This document shows positions 24,060-37,643 of a stretch of DNA of 64,000 bases, piece by piece. Source of the DNA: Caprella mutica (Eukaryota > Arthropoda > Malacostraca > Amphipoda > Caprellidae); the NCBI GenBank assembly GCA_947561585.1, contig CANNZV010002301.1:62001-126000 (forward strand), in the 5' to 3' direction. Each line of letters opens with the position of its first letter. Positions within the stretch are counted from its first letter, which is position 1. The position numbers and the translations under genes are program-made. Below the pieces are notes generated by a model that was not told the DNA's origin, made no database searches, and worked only from the letters and a program-made list of their open reading frames with translations.

Positions 24060-24320
24060 GGAACAAACTTTTCAGGTTTAATATAACACTATACCGCATC
24101 TAATCTAATATGCAAATGATTATTAATCAAACATGAGAGCCCCATTTGCAATATAATGTGATCTGATATCAAAGTACTTAAACTCAGCCAGGAATGTATT
24201 AATAATCACTTGTAAGCCATTCTAATTAATTGCATTCAATGATGCAGCTGAACAAACTGGGTACTGACATGTTTGCACGGGCCTGTGATTCATCTCTGGT
24301 GATGATTCTTTGTATTAAAA
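24060..24320. promoter_or_regulatory. Candidate enhancer-like island
   Basis: Contains ATGCAAAT followed directly by GATTATTAATCA (from about 24111). Further ATTAATAAT, TCTAATTAATTGC and AGCTG words follow. The composition is milder than the flanks and there is no open frame. Motif evidence only. Confidence 0.25.
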
Positions 24321-24747
24321 TAAAGGTTGTGTTTTTAATTGAAATATTTTATTGAACGATAAGAAATACACAAAAAATGCATAGTACAATATAAACTCAT
24401 AGACGGACAAGCCTATGAGCATATTACGAAATAATATATGAGTTCAAGCCCATATGTAGTAACGAAATGGAAATATTTCAGATACAAATAATTCCCGAAA
24501 TACTTTTCATATTGTGAAAATTTGTAATTATTACAGGCCATTGATTTCAAACAAGTGATAGAGTCTAGAAATAGATGTAGTAAATGGGCAGGCCTATTGT
24601 TCGACGGCAAAATTACCAATATACGGCAATAAAACTAAAGTAAGGTTGTACAACTTAGGAAGTTATGGAGGAACATTATAATGTATGCTTCTCTCGTTAA
24701 TATTTTAAATTTGTATCCTGGTATATAAATATAGTCATAATAAGAAC

Positions 24748-25022
24748 CAGAACAGATACTCATAGAGCGCATACTTTCGCCAATGCTTCTATCGATTTTG
24801 ATTTTTTCGTGACCTTGATCTTCTACCCGATTGCTCCAATTAAATTACACCAAATGGTTTTGGTGTAATCGTCCTGCTAAATTTCAGGCAATTTGGTTGA
24901 ATTCTTTTTGAGTTATAAATGACCTTGACCTTGACCGTTTCAGCCGATTGCTCCAAATGGTTCCTGTATAATGACCAATCGTCCAGCTAAATTTCAGGCA
25001 ATTCGGTTGAAAACTTTTGAAC
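24748..25022 (+). repeat. Dispersed repeat with GACCTTGACC core (copy 2, internally duplicated)
   Basis: It reads GAGCGCATACTTTCGCCAAT, then TGACCTTGAT, CCGATTGCTCCAA, CGTCCTGCTAAATTTCAGGC and AATTTGGTTGAA. The second half repeats the same order (TGACCTTGACCTTGACCG, GATTGCTCCAAATGG, AGCTAAATTTCAGGCAATTC). It matches 3800-3958 (reverse) and 29470-29665. Confidence 0.65.
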
Positions 25023-25236
25023 AAGATTGTACATAGATAATTAAAGGCTGATGAAAACAGAACCTTCTGCTATTTAGCGATGTTAATTAACCAAAACACT
25101 CATATACCTGATTTTATTTGAATAACATTATTCAGTTTCTCATTACAATATCAGATCTTATGTATCCCCGCTTCTATTAAGTCTTGAGTCTATAAACAGA
25201 AGAGTCAGTTTACCACACTGCACCTCATTATAGAAA

Positions 25237-25292
25237 GGGGGAATCATTATAGAAGAGGGGGGGGGGGTCAATAAGAGGGGTGTGGGGAGTCA
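25237..25292 (+). other. G-run cluster
   Basis: Runs of 5, 11, 4 and 4 G lie within about 55 bp, including G11 at 25257-25267. This could form a G-quadruplex. Confidence 0.5.
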
Positions 25293-26721
25293 ATAAGATT
25301 CCACTCCGGTGGGTTCAATTCAGATATCGGATTTTTCACTGCAAAAGCTAGATAAGTACATTAGTGATTGGTAAATATTAGGTTACGTCTTTTTTATACC
25401 TTTTAAACCAAGTAGAACTAATGTACGTAATGAGAAAATAAGTAATATCGATAATGAAGCTAATAATTACTATCATAAACAATATTTGAAGCCTATAATA
25501 AACTTTATTTTAATTTACTCTACTATTAATAATTCTATTTCATTATCATAGTTACATAATACATTATTTCAATCCGCCACACAATATACTCTATTTTTTA
25601 TTAATTATATTTCTTTATCATAGTAATATGGTTCATTCAATCATTTTGTCACATGGTGTTAAGGAAAAATGTCAGCCAACCTATAAAGGCTTATTTATAC
25701 CTTACGGCAGCACGTGCATTATTGCAACCATCACATTACTCCAGTGGATAAAGATAAAGGAGAGACTTAGCTCCGAAATAACATTCTATTAATACTTACT
25801 CAGTAGGTATTTAGCCGAGGGATGAAGCAAATCTTTATAATTATACCAAAGGCACGGCCTCGTGTAATGAAATACTTAATATCTACAGCAAAGAATCTAT
25901 CTACAGTAAAGGATCTATCTACAGTTAATGCTAGCGGATAGTACTGTATATAAGTTATTAGGAGATATGTGATAAAGGATAGCCTGAATAAGAAGCTCTG
26001 ATACCTGAAAGGAAATTATCTAAATGTGAATATGAATATAGTGATCAAATTAATTTATTTTAGGTCTTCAAAATAAAAAAAACATTTCTCAGAATAATGA
26101 AATAATTAGATCAAACATATACATTACATATTTAAATTCAATGCATGGTTATCATATATGTCAGAACATTATTCCATTAACGGTCTATCAACCATAACGG
26201 TCTTTTTCTTGTCAAAATAGTTGGGAGGATATATAGTATAAAGATATCTGTTGGAGAATGGCAATATCTGTAGCCTTCACTCACGACTAACCCGCTCCAT
26301 TAGTTGAGCAAACAGAGAAGCACGAGGTGCTTTGGTGAAGATATTCTCCTTCTCTTCAAGAACCTTAATTTGCTACGTTAGGATCGTGAAATGCGCAGAT
26401 GGATCATTAATTTGTGTGCTTTGATATCATTGTGTGGATATGGATCGTAAAATGCTCATATGGGTTGGAATGGTTTACATGGAGAGTACATACTGTCATA
26501 CGTTTCGTCAAAAAAACATTTCGGCGACAGGTCGTTACGTCAACGAATTTTGGTAAAGGGGATATTAATACTCTAATTTGTGTGAAGGAGGGCGTGGCGG
26601 CCCCCTGAACCCTCCACCAAATAATCATGAAGTGTGCAGTTCAACAAACTAGCGGATACAACAAACTGCATAATGATCATTTATGGTGAGTAGCTATAAT
26701 GTATCAAAAGTCGCCGATGAA

Positions 26722-27176
26722 ACGTCTGTCAACGAAATGTCCAGTCGACGAAATGTCCAGTCGTCGAAATGTCCAGTCGACAAAATGTCCAGTTGACAAA
26801 ATGTCCAGTCAACGAAATGTCCAGTCGTCGAAATGTCCAGTCGACAAAATGTCCAGTTGACAAAATGTCCAGTTGACCAAATGTCCAGTCAACGAAATGT
26901 CCAGTCGACGAAATGTCCAGTCGACGAAATGTCCAGTTGACCAAATGTCCAGTCAACGAAATGTCCAGTCGATGAAATGTCCAGTCGATGAAATGTCCAG
27001 TTGACCAAATGTCCAGTCAACGAAATGTCCAGTCGACGAAATGTCCAGTCAACGAAATGTCCAGTCGACAAAATATATGGTCGATGAAATGTCCAGTCGA
27101 CAAAATATCCGGTCGACGAAATGTCTGTCAACAAAATGACTTCCACCGAAATGTCCAGTCGACGAAATGTCTGTAC
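26722..27176. repeat. 16-bp minisatellite GTCGACGAAATGTCCA
   Basis: About 28 copies. The variable half alternates GTCGAC, GTCAAC and GTTGAC, while AAATGTCCA is constant. A few right-end copies have ATATATGG or GTCTGTC. The minus translation is a repeating TGHFVDW/RRLDIS-type peptide and not a gene. Confidence 0.9.
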
Positions 27177-28118
27177 ACCATACTATAATATATTTTTTTG
27201 TCAAAGATTATAATAATTCATATTTTACTGACATATAAACATCCCTTATAATTAGACCAGATAGTTGACCCTGATCTTTAGAATTTAACTAGACTTTTAC
27301 ATATATTCCAAAGCCTTTTTATGTTAGGGATATTAAGGATATTGATTTTATTGAAAAAATCATACACAAACAACTATTTCAAGCCCTTATATAAATTCCT
27401 GCTGTTAACAGGATCTTTTTGGGCAGCAAATATGGTAGAAGTACGGCATTAGATTTAGTATACTGTGAACATTCACAGAAAGTAGAATACTGAAAAATTT
27501 AAAATATACTAAAAACGAGGCAACTAAATATTAATAGCGACCAACATAAAATGTCTTTAATTCCTTCCTACATAACCTCAACGAATTAATTGTTTTAGTG
27601 GTACAATAAATAGGTACGAGCTCATACAAAATAGCAATATTTTAGACTATATTAAATATTAACACCAAAATTATGTAAAATAACAATATTTTAAACTTTT
27701 ATAAATATAAACAGCAATATAATACAAAATACCAATATTTTCGATGGTATATACATTTTTAAAAATATGGACAGATTAAAGTATTCCATTTACTTTAACT
27801 CGATTACTATATAATATCATCCAAATTATAATGTTTATTATGCTGCTGTATTTTAGATTTCAAGTCCCTAATTCTGAAACCGTCTGATTACCCGTAATTT
27901 TAAAATTTCTCACAAACTCAACCTCAAGCGGCGTACCTAGACCAAATAATTGCCAAAATCTCCTTGTTATTTGGATATTTTAAAAATAAAAAATATATTA
28001 TATATGACTTTCGTTAGCTGCACGACTTTAATTATCTCATACTGTATTAATATATATTAATTTCTGCCGAATAGAAATAATTCCTTCACAATCTATGCTG
28101 ATTTAGCAACACTGCAAA
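27177..28118. other. AT-rich spacer, nothing recognised
   Basis: No supported frame, repeat or site. Confidence 0.5.
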
Positions 28119-28120
28119 TA

Positions 28121-28335
28121 CTGTAGAACTCCTCTATAGTTGACTCCTCTATAGTGAATTCAATCCTGAGTAAGCGAACTACCCCGCATAGTGAGCAAAT
28201 GTTATTTATGGTGCCATGAATAGCCAATATAGTTCTCTAAAACTGACGGCCATTTTTGGCAGACTAAAGAATTTTTTTCACTATATGGGGTAGTTCTCTT
28301 ACTCATAACTCTAGACTCACTATAGAGGAGTCCAT
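28121..28335. mobile_element. pogo-like MITE, family A (copy 2)
   Basis: It begins CTGTAGAACTCCTCTATAGT and ends ACTCACTATAGAGGAGTCC. Inside are GAGTAAGCGAACTACC and its inverted partner GGTAGTTCTCTTACTC, with the central GGCAGACTAAAGAA shared by the other copies. Confidence 0.8.
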
Positions 28336-28673
28336 TATAAAATATATCTACTGTATTTAAAATGATTCTTCAAATAATTGCAATTTTATTATCATCTAAG
28401 CATAAAGTTAAAACTCCTCATTTTATCTATCTTTTGTTCGGTTAATTACCAAGTAATACACTCTGTTATAGAATTATCATTTACTAAATCACTTTAGCGA
28501 AAACAAAACAAAGTTACTGAGCCACATGACTTTCCCTGCACTGTGACATTTCTATGTTAGCAAGGAAGGGATTTGAATAATGATATTAAAACGAGTGAGT
28601 TCAAAGCGACATGAAATTCATAAGCCACTGCCTGAGATTTCGCCTCTGGTATCTACTAGTTTTTTCTTTTAAC

Positions 28674-28841
28674 TAGGGTAAGTTACGAATTATCGGTCAG
28701 TACTACATCTTCGGCATATAAGAAATAACAATATAAAAATTGTTATTATTACACTGTGCTATCTAATAGTAACAATTTTTATATTGTTTTTTTTTATATG
28801 ATGAAGATGTAGTACTGACCGATAATTCGGAACTTACCCTA
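28674..28841. mobile_element. Foldback MITE TAGGGTAAGTTACGAATTAT (copy 1)
   Basis: 168 bp, almost a complete palindrome. The left arm TAGGGTAAGTTACGAATTAT is matched on the right by the complement ATAATTCGGAACTTACCCTA. Inner arms AATATAAAAATTGTTA / TAACAATTTTTATATT also pair. Confidence 0.85.
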
Positions 28842-29099
28842 TTCCCTTTATATGATTCAATAATTAAAAAAAAATATACAGTACAAAATAATTATTGAGA
28901 AGAAATGAATGGAATAGACCAATTAATAACAATTAAAGAGAAAAGAAAAATGAGAAGAAAATAAGAACAATTATTGAGAAGAAAAGAAAGAGAGCAGAAT
29001 TTTTTTTTTAAAGTCAGTATTTTTCCATTAAAACAAAAAGATCAAATTTGTTTGAACAAAAACGAACAATGGGAAGTGAATAAGAAGAATAATTCCGAA

Positions 29100-29430
29100 T
29101 GAAATGAACAGAAGAGACCAACTATTCGTCCCAGAAACTGTAGTGAGTACCCTATCGTCAGTATTTCTTGTTGCAATTGGTGTCTCAATTAAATCTAATA
29201 ATCCCCACAAGGCCCATATTGTCCGGAGTAACTACCCAACTTTGACATGAGCTCACTAGGCTTGAAATGGAGTGCTTGCTCTCGCAGCAACTTCTATGAC
29301 TCCGAAGACTCTTATCATCTGACAGCATTTATAGCCAATTGAACTTTGCGAACTTTTCAACGAGTCAAACTTGGCAGCGTGAAGTGTGTCAGTTGCGGCC
29401 TGTAATTACGTCTAAATGAAACAATTGAGC
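29100..29430. other. Composition-shifted stretch, function unknown
   Basis: Less AT-rich than its surroundings. A 60-codon minus frame (29210-29028) ends in a hydrophobic AT-driven tail, and no family is recognised. It includes TGTAATTACG and ACAATTGAGC homeodomain-like words near 29400-29430. Confidence 0.25.
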
Positions 29431-29469
29431 TACATAGATTGTTTTTTATTATATTATATACCTACAACT

Positions 29470-29665
29470 AGAACGGGCACTCGGTAGAGCGCACTCTTTC
29501 GCCGCCGTTTATAGACTTTGACTATCCAATAATCTTTTAGTTATAGATGACCTTGATCTTGACCTTTGACCTGTTCTTTCCCAAAATCAATTCAAATGAT
29601 TGATAGATATTGACCAATCTACACACCAAATTTCATGCAATTTGGTTGAGTTGTCTAAGTAAATG
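29470..29665 (+). repeat. Dispersed repeat with GACCTTGATCTTGACC core (copy 3)
   Basis: GTAGAGCGCACTCTTTCGCC, ATAGATGACCTTGATCTTGA, CACACCAAATTTCATGCAAT and TTGGTTGAG appear in the same order as in the copy at 24748. A short TAAGTAAATGC triplication follows at 29655-29690. Confidence 0.6.
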
Positions 29666-29804
29666 CTAAGTAAGTAAATGCTAAGTAAATGCTGTCTAAA
29701 ACATTACCCTCCGTATCTGCGAAGGCAATAATATAAGCCATCTAAAACATAAACAATCTTTGAAGATTGTAACATTATATAGTTATATATCAAGACAAAA
29801 AAAA

Positions 29805-29971
29805 TAGGGTTAGTTACGAATTATAGTCCAGTATTACACATTCGGTCATATAAGAAAAAACAATATAAAAATTGCTATTATTACACAGTGCTACCTAATA
29901 ATAATTTTTATATCATTTTTTCTTATATAACCGAAGACTTAGCACCGACCGATAATTCGTAACTCACCCTA
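29805..29971. mobile_element. Foldback MITE TAGGGTTAGTTACGAATTAT (copy 2)
   Basis: 167 bp with the same arms and the same central ATTATTACACAGTGCTA as copy 1, 1.1 kb away. Ends TAGGGT...ACCCTA. Confidence 0.85.
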
Positions 29972-32599
29972 TGCTTGAATCTTTTTGGGATAGAGTTTTT
30001 TAAATTTAAATTTATCTTAAATATCATGTTAGTATGGTATCCATCGAAATAATTATCTACAAAAAATTATAAATTATTTCCCGTAAAAAAGTATTTTCAG
30101 TTCAAAAATTAGAGGTCAAAATATATCATAGTAACTGAATATTACTGTATAGTTATATATTACTATTATTATCTATTAAACAAATAATGAACGGAAAGGA
30201 GTAATAAAAACAGTAATATTGCTTCCATTAATAACCTACATACAGATAGAATATTTCTTTAACCGCCACGGAATTGTTTTTTGTTTTCAATTTAATTAGG
30301 TATTTCCAATTAACTTTTTTGTTTTGTTTCTTTATAATGAAACTTTCTTAGTTCTTACGACGTACATTAAATTATGAAACCATCAGCTTACATTTACCAA
30401 ATGAACATTCTTAGGTGTTCAGACCATCAAAATATATTCTTAGTTTATGTAATCAACTCTTCAATTAATGTATTTTTAATGTTCAAAATAATTAAGAGTA
30501 AATTTCGTTTTGAATTCTTTCATGTAGCAGTAATTAATGTTCTATATTGTTACACCTCTTCGTATTGTTCCATGTCTAAAAATAGAGCGGAATATTAAAG
30601 CAGTTTTGTATTTGCATTCAATTATCTCGGCCATATTTGTTTTTTTGCAAAATGTTCCTGACTTCCAGTCTACAAATCGATTTCTTTGCATGAAGTTTAT
30701 TTTTTTTTGTAAATGAATTCATCTTAGATGTTTAATCATTATATTTACTAAAGAATGTAAATTTTACTGAAAACTGTAATTACAAATTTTACTGAAAAAT
30801 ATAAATACAAATTTTACTGAAAAATATGAAATTTTAATGAAAACGTAAAATTTTACTGAAAGATATGAAATTTTATTGAAAAATATGAATTTTAGTGAAA
30901 AAATATAAATTTTAGTGAAAAATATAAATTTTAGTGAAAAATTTAAATTTTACTGAAAAATTTAAATTTTACTGAAAATATCTATTATACAGTAAAATAC
31001 ATATCTTTACTAAGCTTTATAAATTTTACTAACTAATATCGTGTTTTCCTTCTGAACACTATAAATCTAATTATATTCAAACATGCTCTACAATTCCTTC
31101 CTTCATCTCTCACTCTGGAATAAATTTCTTATTCGTGTCCATTTTTGCGAAATGTTGTTTCTGCTTTTGACATGACCCACTACAATAACCTTCTATTCGC
31201 CCTCTATCCTGTCGTTCGAAGCCGTTCAAGTGGCTCACTGGAAAACAAATACTTGAGTAAGCTTCAAGATCTTGTAAGTTCTGTGTTTTCGTTTTTGAGT
31301 ATTGAAGAAATATTTATTTCGGAGAGAAAGAAATGCTTGGAAATTCAAATTTTTTCAAATATTTATATATATGTATTAAACGGAAATTTTGAATAAAGAT
31401 CTATATATATTTTCTTTAATGTACTTTCATTTGATTTGTGTATAAATTTTCATTTACTTTCATTTTCATTTACTTTTAAAATAAATTCTATCAAGTATTG
31501 GTTAGGTTTGAAATGGTTGAAATTTCACAATTTACAATAATGCCAAAATTTCTAATACTTCTTCCCAATCGTTTTAATTAAAAAGATTGACAAATCACAG
31601 TAGTACATCACGAATCTTAATCTATTTTAATTTGAGCAATGAATTTATTCTCTTTGATAACTGAAATGAATTCCTTTGATGGTAAGTAATAACTACATTG
31701 GGATTAAGCACAGTGAACAGCAGCTCATAGTTACATCAAAACAGACATTAGTTTAATGTTACTGTTGCTATTTATGGAAGCATTCAAGCTGAAACTTCCA
31801 TCCCTTCGGTTTGCATGTTTTATTTTATGGTATATAGTTTGTTTGGTGTAGTATTTGTGTAATAAATTTTGTCTTTTCACTTTCAATTTTAAAATTTCTT
31901 TAGATTTCTTTTAACACCAATAAATGTTATGTAACTTTTTTAACTTACATTACAGATTACCTTTGAAAATTATTCAAAATTTGATTCGAAACGTCAGTTT
32001 TAATAAATAATGAAAATTTTACATTGTTTTTAGTTTTCTCCTTCATCTTAAAATTATGCAAACTTCCTATAAATTTTTCTTCAGTATATAACTTACATTG
32101 TCATATTATTTATGTTAGTCCAACAGAAATATGACTACGTATATGTGTTCCCGGAGTGTATATACAATTGTGTGTGTTATTATACACTTGTGTGTGTATT
32201 TGAATATTGTTAATAATCGGTTATGACGGGTATTGCTGTTTCAGCATATTATATATTAATACACTGTAAGTCATTTACACACAATATTTCATAAAAAAAA
32301 ATTCATTGCGTTTTTATGTCCAATAATAGCCGTCGTTCATAGTGGACATTTCACTTCAGTTATACTCACCTCAATATTATGTATTCTTCTTCATATCTTT
32401 AAAGTCCTTTCCAATCGAATATTTCCAAGAATGGGTTGTTACCTGAAACTATACCACTATGAAATTGTATGTGGAGCAATTAACATTATTTTAAAGCCAT
32501 TTTTATAACTGCCAAAATATATTATGTAATTCTGTATTATTATTATTGCCATGTCAGATATTAAATGTTATTTTCATAGATTTATTTATATTTTCAGTT
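29972..32599. other. Non-coding AT-rich stretch
   Basis: No gene recognised apart from the tandem repeat at 30757-30980. The 83-codon frame at 31145-31396 contains VSAFDMTHYNNLLFALYPVV and a Ser-rich middle. I see no domain, and its end is AT-driven. Confidence 0.45.
30757..30980. repeat. ~20-bp AT-rich tandem repeat AAATTTTACTGAAAAATAT
   Basis: About eleven copies with drift (ACTG/AGTG/ATTG) and length variation. Confidence 0.85.
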
Positions 32600-32962
32600 T
32601 AGATTATTAGATGATTATCCGTATTTCTTATTATATTCTAGTTTTAATACTAAAAAATCAGATGTAATATCCGTTAATTTTTTCTGATTTTAGTACTTAA
32701 TTATTAAATGTCATATCCGTAGATTATATTATTTTTTATACTATAATATTAGATGTCATATCCGTAGATTTATAATATTTTTATACTAAAATATTTGTTG
32801 TCATATCCGTAGATTTTTATACTAAAATATTAGATGTAAATTCCGTAGATTTTTATTATTCTTTATACTAAAATGTTAGAAGTCAAATCCGTAGATTTTT
32901 ATTGATTTTTCCATTTGTTTTAATACTTTAATATTAGATGTCATATCCGTAGATTTTTTTAT
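32600..32962. repeat. ~40-bp degenerate tandem repeat (TAGATGTCATATCCGTAGAT)
   Basis: About eight copies of ATTAGATGTCATATCCGTAG followed by ATTTTT and ACTAAAAT. Units vary between about 35 and 60 bp. Confidence 0.8.
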
Positions 32963-35900
32963 ACAATATTAGCTGTTCTTCCCTTAGAGCTATCTTCACA
33001 TTAATAAGTAGTATATTCTGTTTCATATTTTACATTGTTTTATTTAATATTAAATCTAATTGAACAATTGTTTTCTTTGAACTTTTATTCGAGGTTTCTA
33101 TTTACTCTAAGTCACATTCAACAACAATGATGATGATATTTTGCCGTACTTTTCATTGGTTCGCCCTCTATTGACTGTCAGTTGCCATTGAAACTCCGTG
33201 GTTAGAGCATCGCATGTGTCTGTGCCGCCTCCTGCCAGTGTAGTGAGAGTGCCGCAGTCAGAACTGGATTTAAGTCCCGTCAAAATGCATATGAATAATG
33301 TCATACATTTGCCTGTGCTACAAATCAAAAGTGACTTTGTAAAGTGACATTTTGTAGTACTGCTTGCTCACAAATGCAATTTATTACAGCTTCAGAAGTG
33401 TCTACTTATGACAATCCATTACAGTATCAAGAGGACTGACGTGTTGGGATATGATTTCTGACAGTGAAAGAAAATAGATTGTTTTGTTTTGTTGTGACTG
33501 AACTTTAATTAAAAACAAGCTAATTAAGTCAGGGAATATTGCGTGAGGAGAAAATCATATCAAGTTGAAAAATGATTAATTATCTTATTTTACATGTGTT
33601 TCAAACCATTCATATTAATGTATGAAAAAGTTCTTAGTAAATAATTAAAAAATCACATTTATTCAGCAGTCACTATTAAAAATATATTATGTATAACTCT
33701 TAAATTTATGTGATAAACATTAATTATAGTTGCATGATAAAACTGAATTGTTGTAATATATCGTTTTTTATTCCTCGTCGTAAAAAACATAAAAAGTGAT
33801 CTTAATGTTTAGTTCAATAATATATGAGGTCCACCACCGTTAGCATTTTAATGGCAACTTAAATAATAATGAATGGCTACGATAACGATTGCGATAAGGC
33901 TCCAGTTTTTGCTACACGAGGTGACAGTTATTCGGGACTGTTACGAACGTTTTTATGGTTATTACTTAATGTGAATCGATGGACACATTAGGATTTAGTG
34001 GCCTCAATTGCTACCATCGATTACTATTTTGTAAAGGAGCAGAACAATAGCTATACAGAGATTTCGTAGGTTTTAACTTTCTCATTCAACTGTACACTAT
34101 TGTAAGTGTCTGTAATATAGGCTTCCATGCACTTAAATACATAGTCTCTGACAATGAAGAACGAAAGAAATAGGCAAATGAAGAGGAAGATGGCTGTGTT
34201 AAATATTGACCTTTTTATGATACAGTTTATAATGATGTAAAAGTGTATTCTTCGCTTTATATTTACAATCAGTTTTAATGAAGAATCTATTTACAAACAT
34301 AACGAATTATCAAACTTACACAACAGCAATTAGGTTAACTAAAGTTTATGGGAACTATTGTTTTGATGTTATCAAAGATATAGTTTTACCTCATAGAGAA
34401 AAAGAACAATGGTTCAAACAATAGAAAGGTAAAATCGTGGAGTATTTTTTGAGTATCAAAGGGAACAGAAGATTTTGTTATGTGACCTTATGTACCTAAC
34501 ATGATATCATCTAAAGGTAAATATGTAGGTTTGTCACACTAAGGATCTATTGAAACGAAATGACATAACTAATATCATAATCATATATATATATATATGT
34601 ATTTGTTATGTGTTTTATAATTCATATAAGAATAATTATTTGATGATATCGAGTGTAATAATTAAAGTTTCCTAATTTCGGCCTACGCTAAATCTAATTA
34701 TGAAATCGTTTTCTGAACAGAGTTTCATAGACGCTCTTCAAATTTTCTTCATTGGCAAAATGTAATTAGTAGCTTTCGATGACCTGAAGATTTTCTTTAC
34801 ATAGACAATATTTACTCTGAGAATTGGTCGTTGAAGCTTTATTATTTAGAGCTAAGGGTGTTTGGTCACCACAAGTGTCGATAGGGTGGGTCAACAATCT
34901 GATCAACCAATCGAAATATGTATCACTTAAATTGTAACGATGACCTGAACAGATTTGATTTGATGTTTTTGGGAACAGAAGCAATAATTTTAATGATGCA
35001 TGACGGACTGCAACTGTTCAAAATTTAGTGAAATTATAAGGCAATATTTAGTATGTGTCTTATTGGTGAAATGATGATTATATGTTCTCAATATTTTAGG
35101 ACTGCAGTAGTACTCCTCTATAGCGAATGTAGTGTCCTGAGTAAGAGAACTATCTCGTATAGTGAACAAATTTCCCTAAGTTTCCCTAAGTCTGTCCGTC
35201 TGACTATCAGTTTTAGATTACTAATGGCAATTTAATGGCAGACTAAAGGAAGCCTGTTCACTATACAAGGTAGTTCTCTTACTTAGGATTCCACATTCAC
35301 TATAGAGGAGTCCACTTTCTGGAAGTTCAAATGTACTCAATTCGGCGTTTGTTCGTTTGTACTATATGGTCTTGTGCCTTTCTTAAATTGACTTTGCCAA
35401 TATGAAAATACGTTATTTCTTTTAATTACAATATGGTTATGTACACAAACAAATTATTACATAGTATACATTAATGTATACTAAATAAGCCATGACACAA
35501 TGTGTTATATTAGGAGCTGTTATGTAGTTTGCATAATTAATATTGATAGTCCGAGTCGATATAATGAACAGCTGGGTTGCATCTCCTAAATAAGCTCTTT
35601 GTGTGTTACAATTACTGGTATGGTTAGATGCCAATTGATTTCAGCTTGATAAATCGGTATTAAATAATTATACCACCATGTCAGGAACATATGTACGACA
35701 ATGAAAATAAATTGAATGAAAATGAAACTTTATTCTATCAATTAAAAAATCAATGGATCTATAAACTAAGAAAAAGTTGAAAATGTTAATGAATATCACG
35801 TACGAATTTACCACAACTTTTAAATTACATTTTCATCATTTTTTTCCTACTATCTTCACCAACTGATAAATTTTCCAATTTCTTTTCTGCAGCAAATAAA

Positions 35901-37640
35901 TTAGCAATTCAGTATCCTTTCTAACATATGTCATGTCTCTATAATTCATGTCATGAATATCCTAAATCCCAATCCATTTTCTCCAGGTCGAAACAGAGAC
36001 TTTCATTTGACATCTAATAGCTTTCCTCCCAACAATGATGAAGACGCAAGAAAACATCTATTCCTGTCTCAATCTTACATTACAAAAACAACAAAAACTA
36101 AGCCAATAAATCATCTTTCTGTCTCAAGAACGTGAGTGGGGAGAGACGTTTCTTTTACATCAAATTTTAATTGAATCGCTTCCGTGTCCTTTTATCATTC
36201 TTATGGAGATAAGAAATAAGTTATATGGGCCATAAACAAGTGTTCAAAAAGATGGAGGGTGACATATTACATCACATTTCCAATATTTCGAAATGCAATT
36301 TCTCTCTCAACTATAGAAGTATATTATCGTTAGTATTGATTCCCAATAATGTGTCTGAAATTTATGAAGAACTATTCGTCTGTTTCAAACTCTATCTGAG
36401 ATCTAAGTAACAAGATTTAGCGGTATTTAGTCTTTTGAGAACATAGTGGTTTATTCCCATCAAATAAAATTTCTCTCGTTGTCACTGACGTTTTATTTTA
36501 AAGCGGAAAAAGGCGGCTTATAATTTATATCAAATTGTAGCAAAAAAAAAAAAAATATTCATCAAATGCATACTGTACAATAATAGTAGTGCATAATTGT
36601 ATTAAGCTGAATTAAAATCTATTTCTATAAATTATGTTAACCTTGAAATGTGTAATTGTGAATAAATTAACTTTTCAATTTGGATATTTAACATTATTGA
36701 TGATTATTTGAATTTAAAATCCACAACCGTTTCAATTAAACTGAATGAAATCATAACACAGGGCACTGAAGCTAAAAGGATGGGTTTTCACTACATTAAT
36801 ATACAGTTCTGACAATGTAGACTCTAACTCCATCTTCATTGAGGCATCAGAGAAATGATATCAATCCATCATCGTGATTTAGTGAACCACAGCTTAATCA
36901 CACAAGAGATATTGGCCGCTTCCTAGATCTTCAAACAATGGAGAGGAGGAGTTTGGAATAGTTCAAACCTTACGTCCATCTTCCTTACGAACAAATTGAA
37001 GAATTTGAATAATCCTTGTAGAGATATTTCGGCATGTTAATGAATTGTATTTCTATTGAAAGTTTTGGTTATAGCTCCACATTTCGCTTAGTAGTATATT
37101 TGATATTTTCATATTTAGTAATTAGTAATGAATTATAAGATAATTCATATGAACACTAATTCACATTAAATTATGTATACGTGTGTAAATAATGAGTATG
37201 CTAAACTTTTTAATATGATGATACCATTGTGATTGTGAAAAATTGGCCCCAATAACCATTTGAATATAGGTAATAAAATTTGTAGATTTAATGGAAGATA
37301 ATGCATAAAACACTGTCATTTCATTATAAAATACAGCAATAGACTTAATATGATCAAGTAATATTATCGGTAGTGAAATAATATTGAATCAAATTACTGC
37401 TCCCCCTTTCTGTTTCTCGAAATAGATCGTAAGTGTATTCTCAAGAGCTTCAACTAATTGATTCTTTAGGTATGGAAGCGACTAATTTGATTATAGTTCA
37501 AGTGTAAGGCCAATTAAAGTATCGCACAACTCATTCATTTTAACTTAGCAAGAATAGTATCGTAAGATTTGATTACCAATTGAGAATCTTCAAGTGGAAA
37601 TCAAAATGAAATTCATTCTTCATATTCATTGATCGTCTTT
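32963..37640. other. Non-coding stretch
   Basis: No gene recognised other than the MITE at 35105-35314. Frames at 34766-34984 (-), 35437-35634 (-), 35953-36135 (+) and 36225-36410 (+) show no family signature. A tRNA-like pair of words at 33195-33285 is discussed under findings. Confidence 0.45.
35105..35314. mobile_element. pogo-like MITE, family A (copy 3)
   Basis: Starts CAGTAGTACTCCTCTATAGC and ends CATTCACTATAGAGGAGTCC. GAGTAAGAGAACTATCTCG is paired with AGGTAGTTCTCTTACTTAGG. GGCAGACTAAAGGAAG sits in the middle. Confidence 0.8.
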
Positions 37641-37643
37641 GGT

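Larger units (their letters stand above)
23681..26709. other. Non-coding stretch
   Basis: No gene recognised. It contains one possible regulatory island (24060-24320), a dispersed repeat (24748-25022) and a G-rich patch (25237-25292). Minus frame 24619-24413 and the frames at 26414-26628 lack family resemblance. Confidence 0.5.

Noticed and set aside
29475..29500. tRNA gene suggested by GGTAGAGCGCAC
   Set aside because: No acceptor stem, anticodon arm or T-arm can be formed. The word is part of a dispersed repeat present three times.
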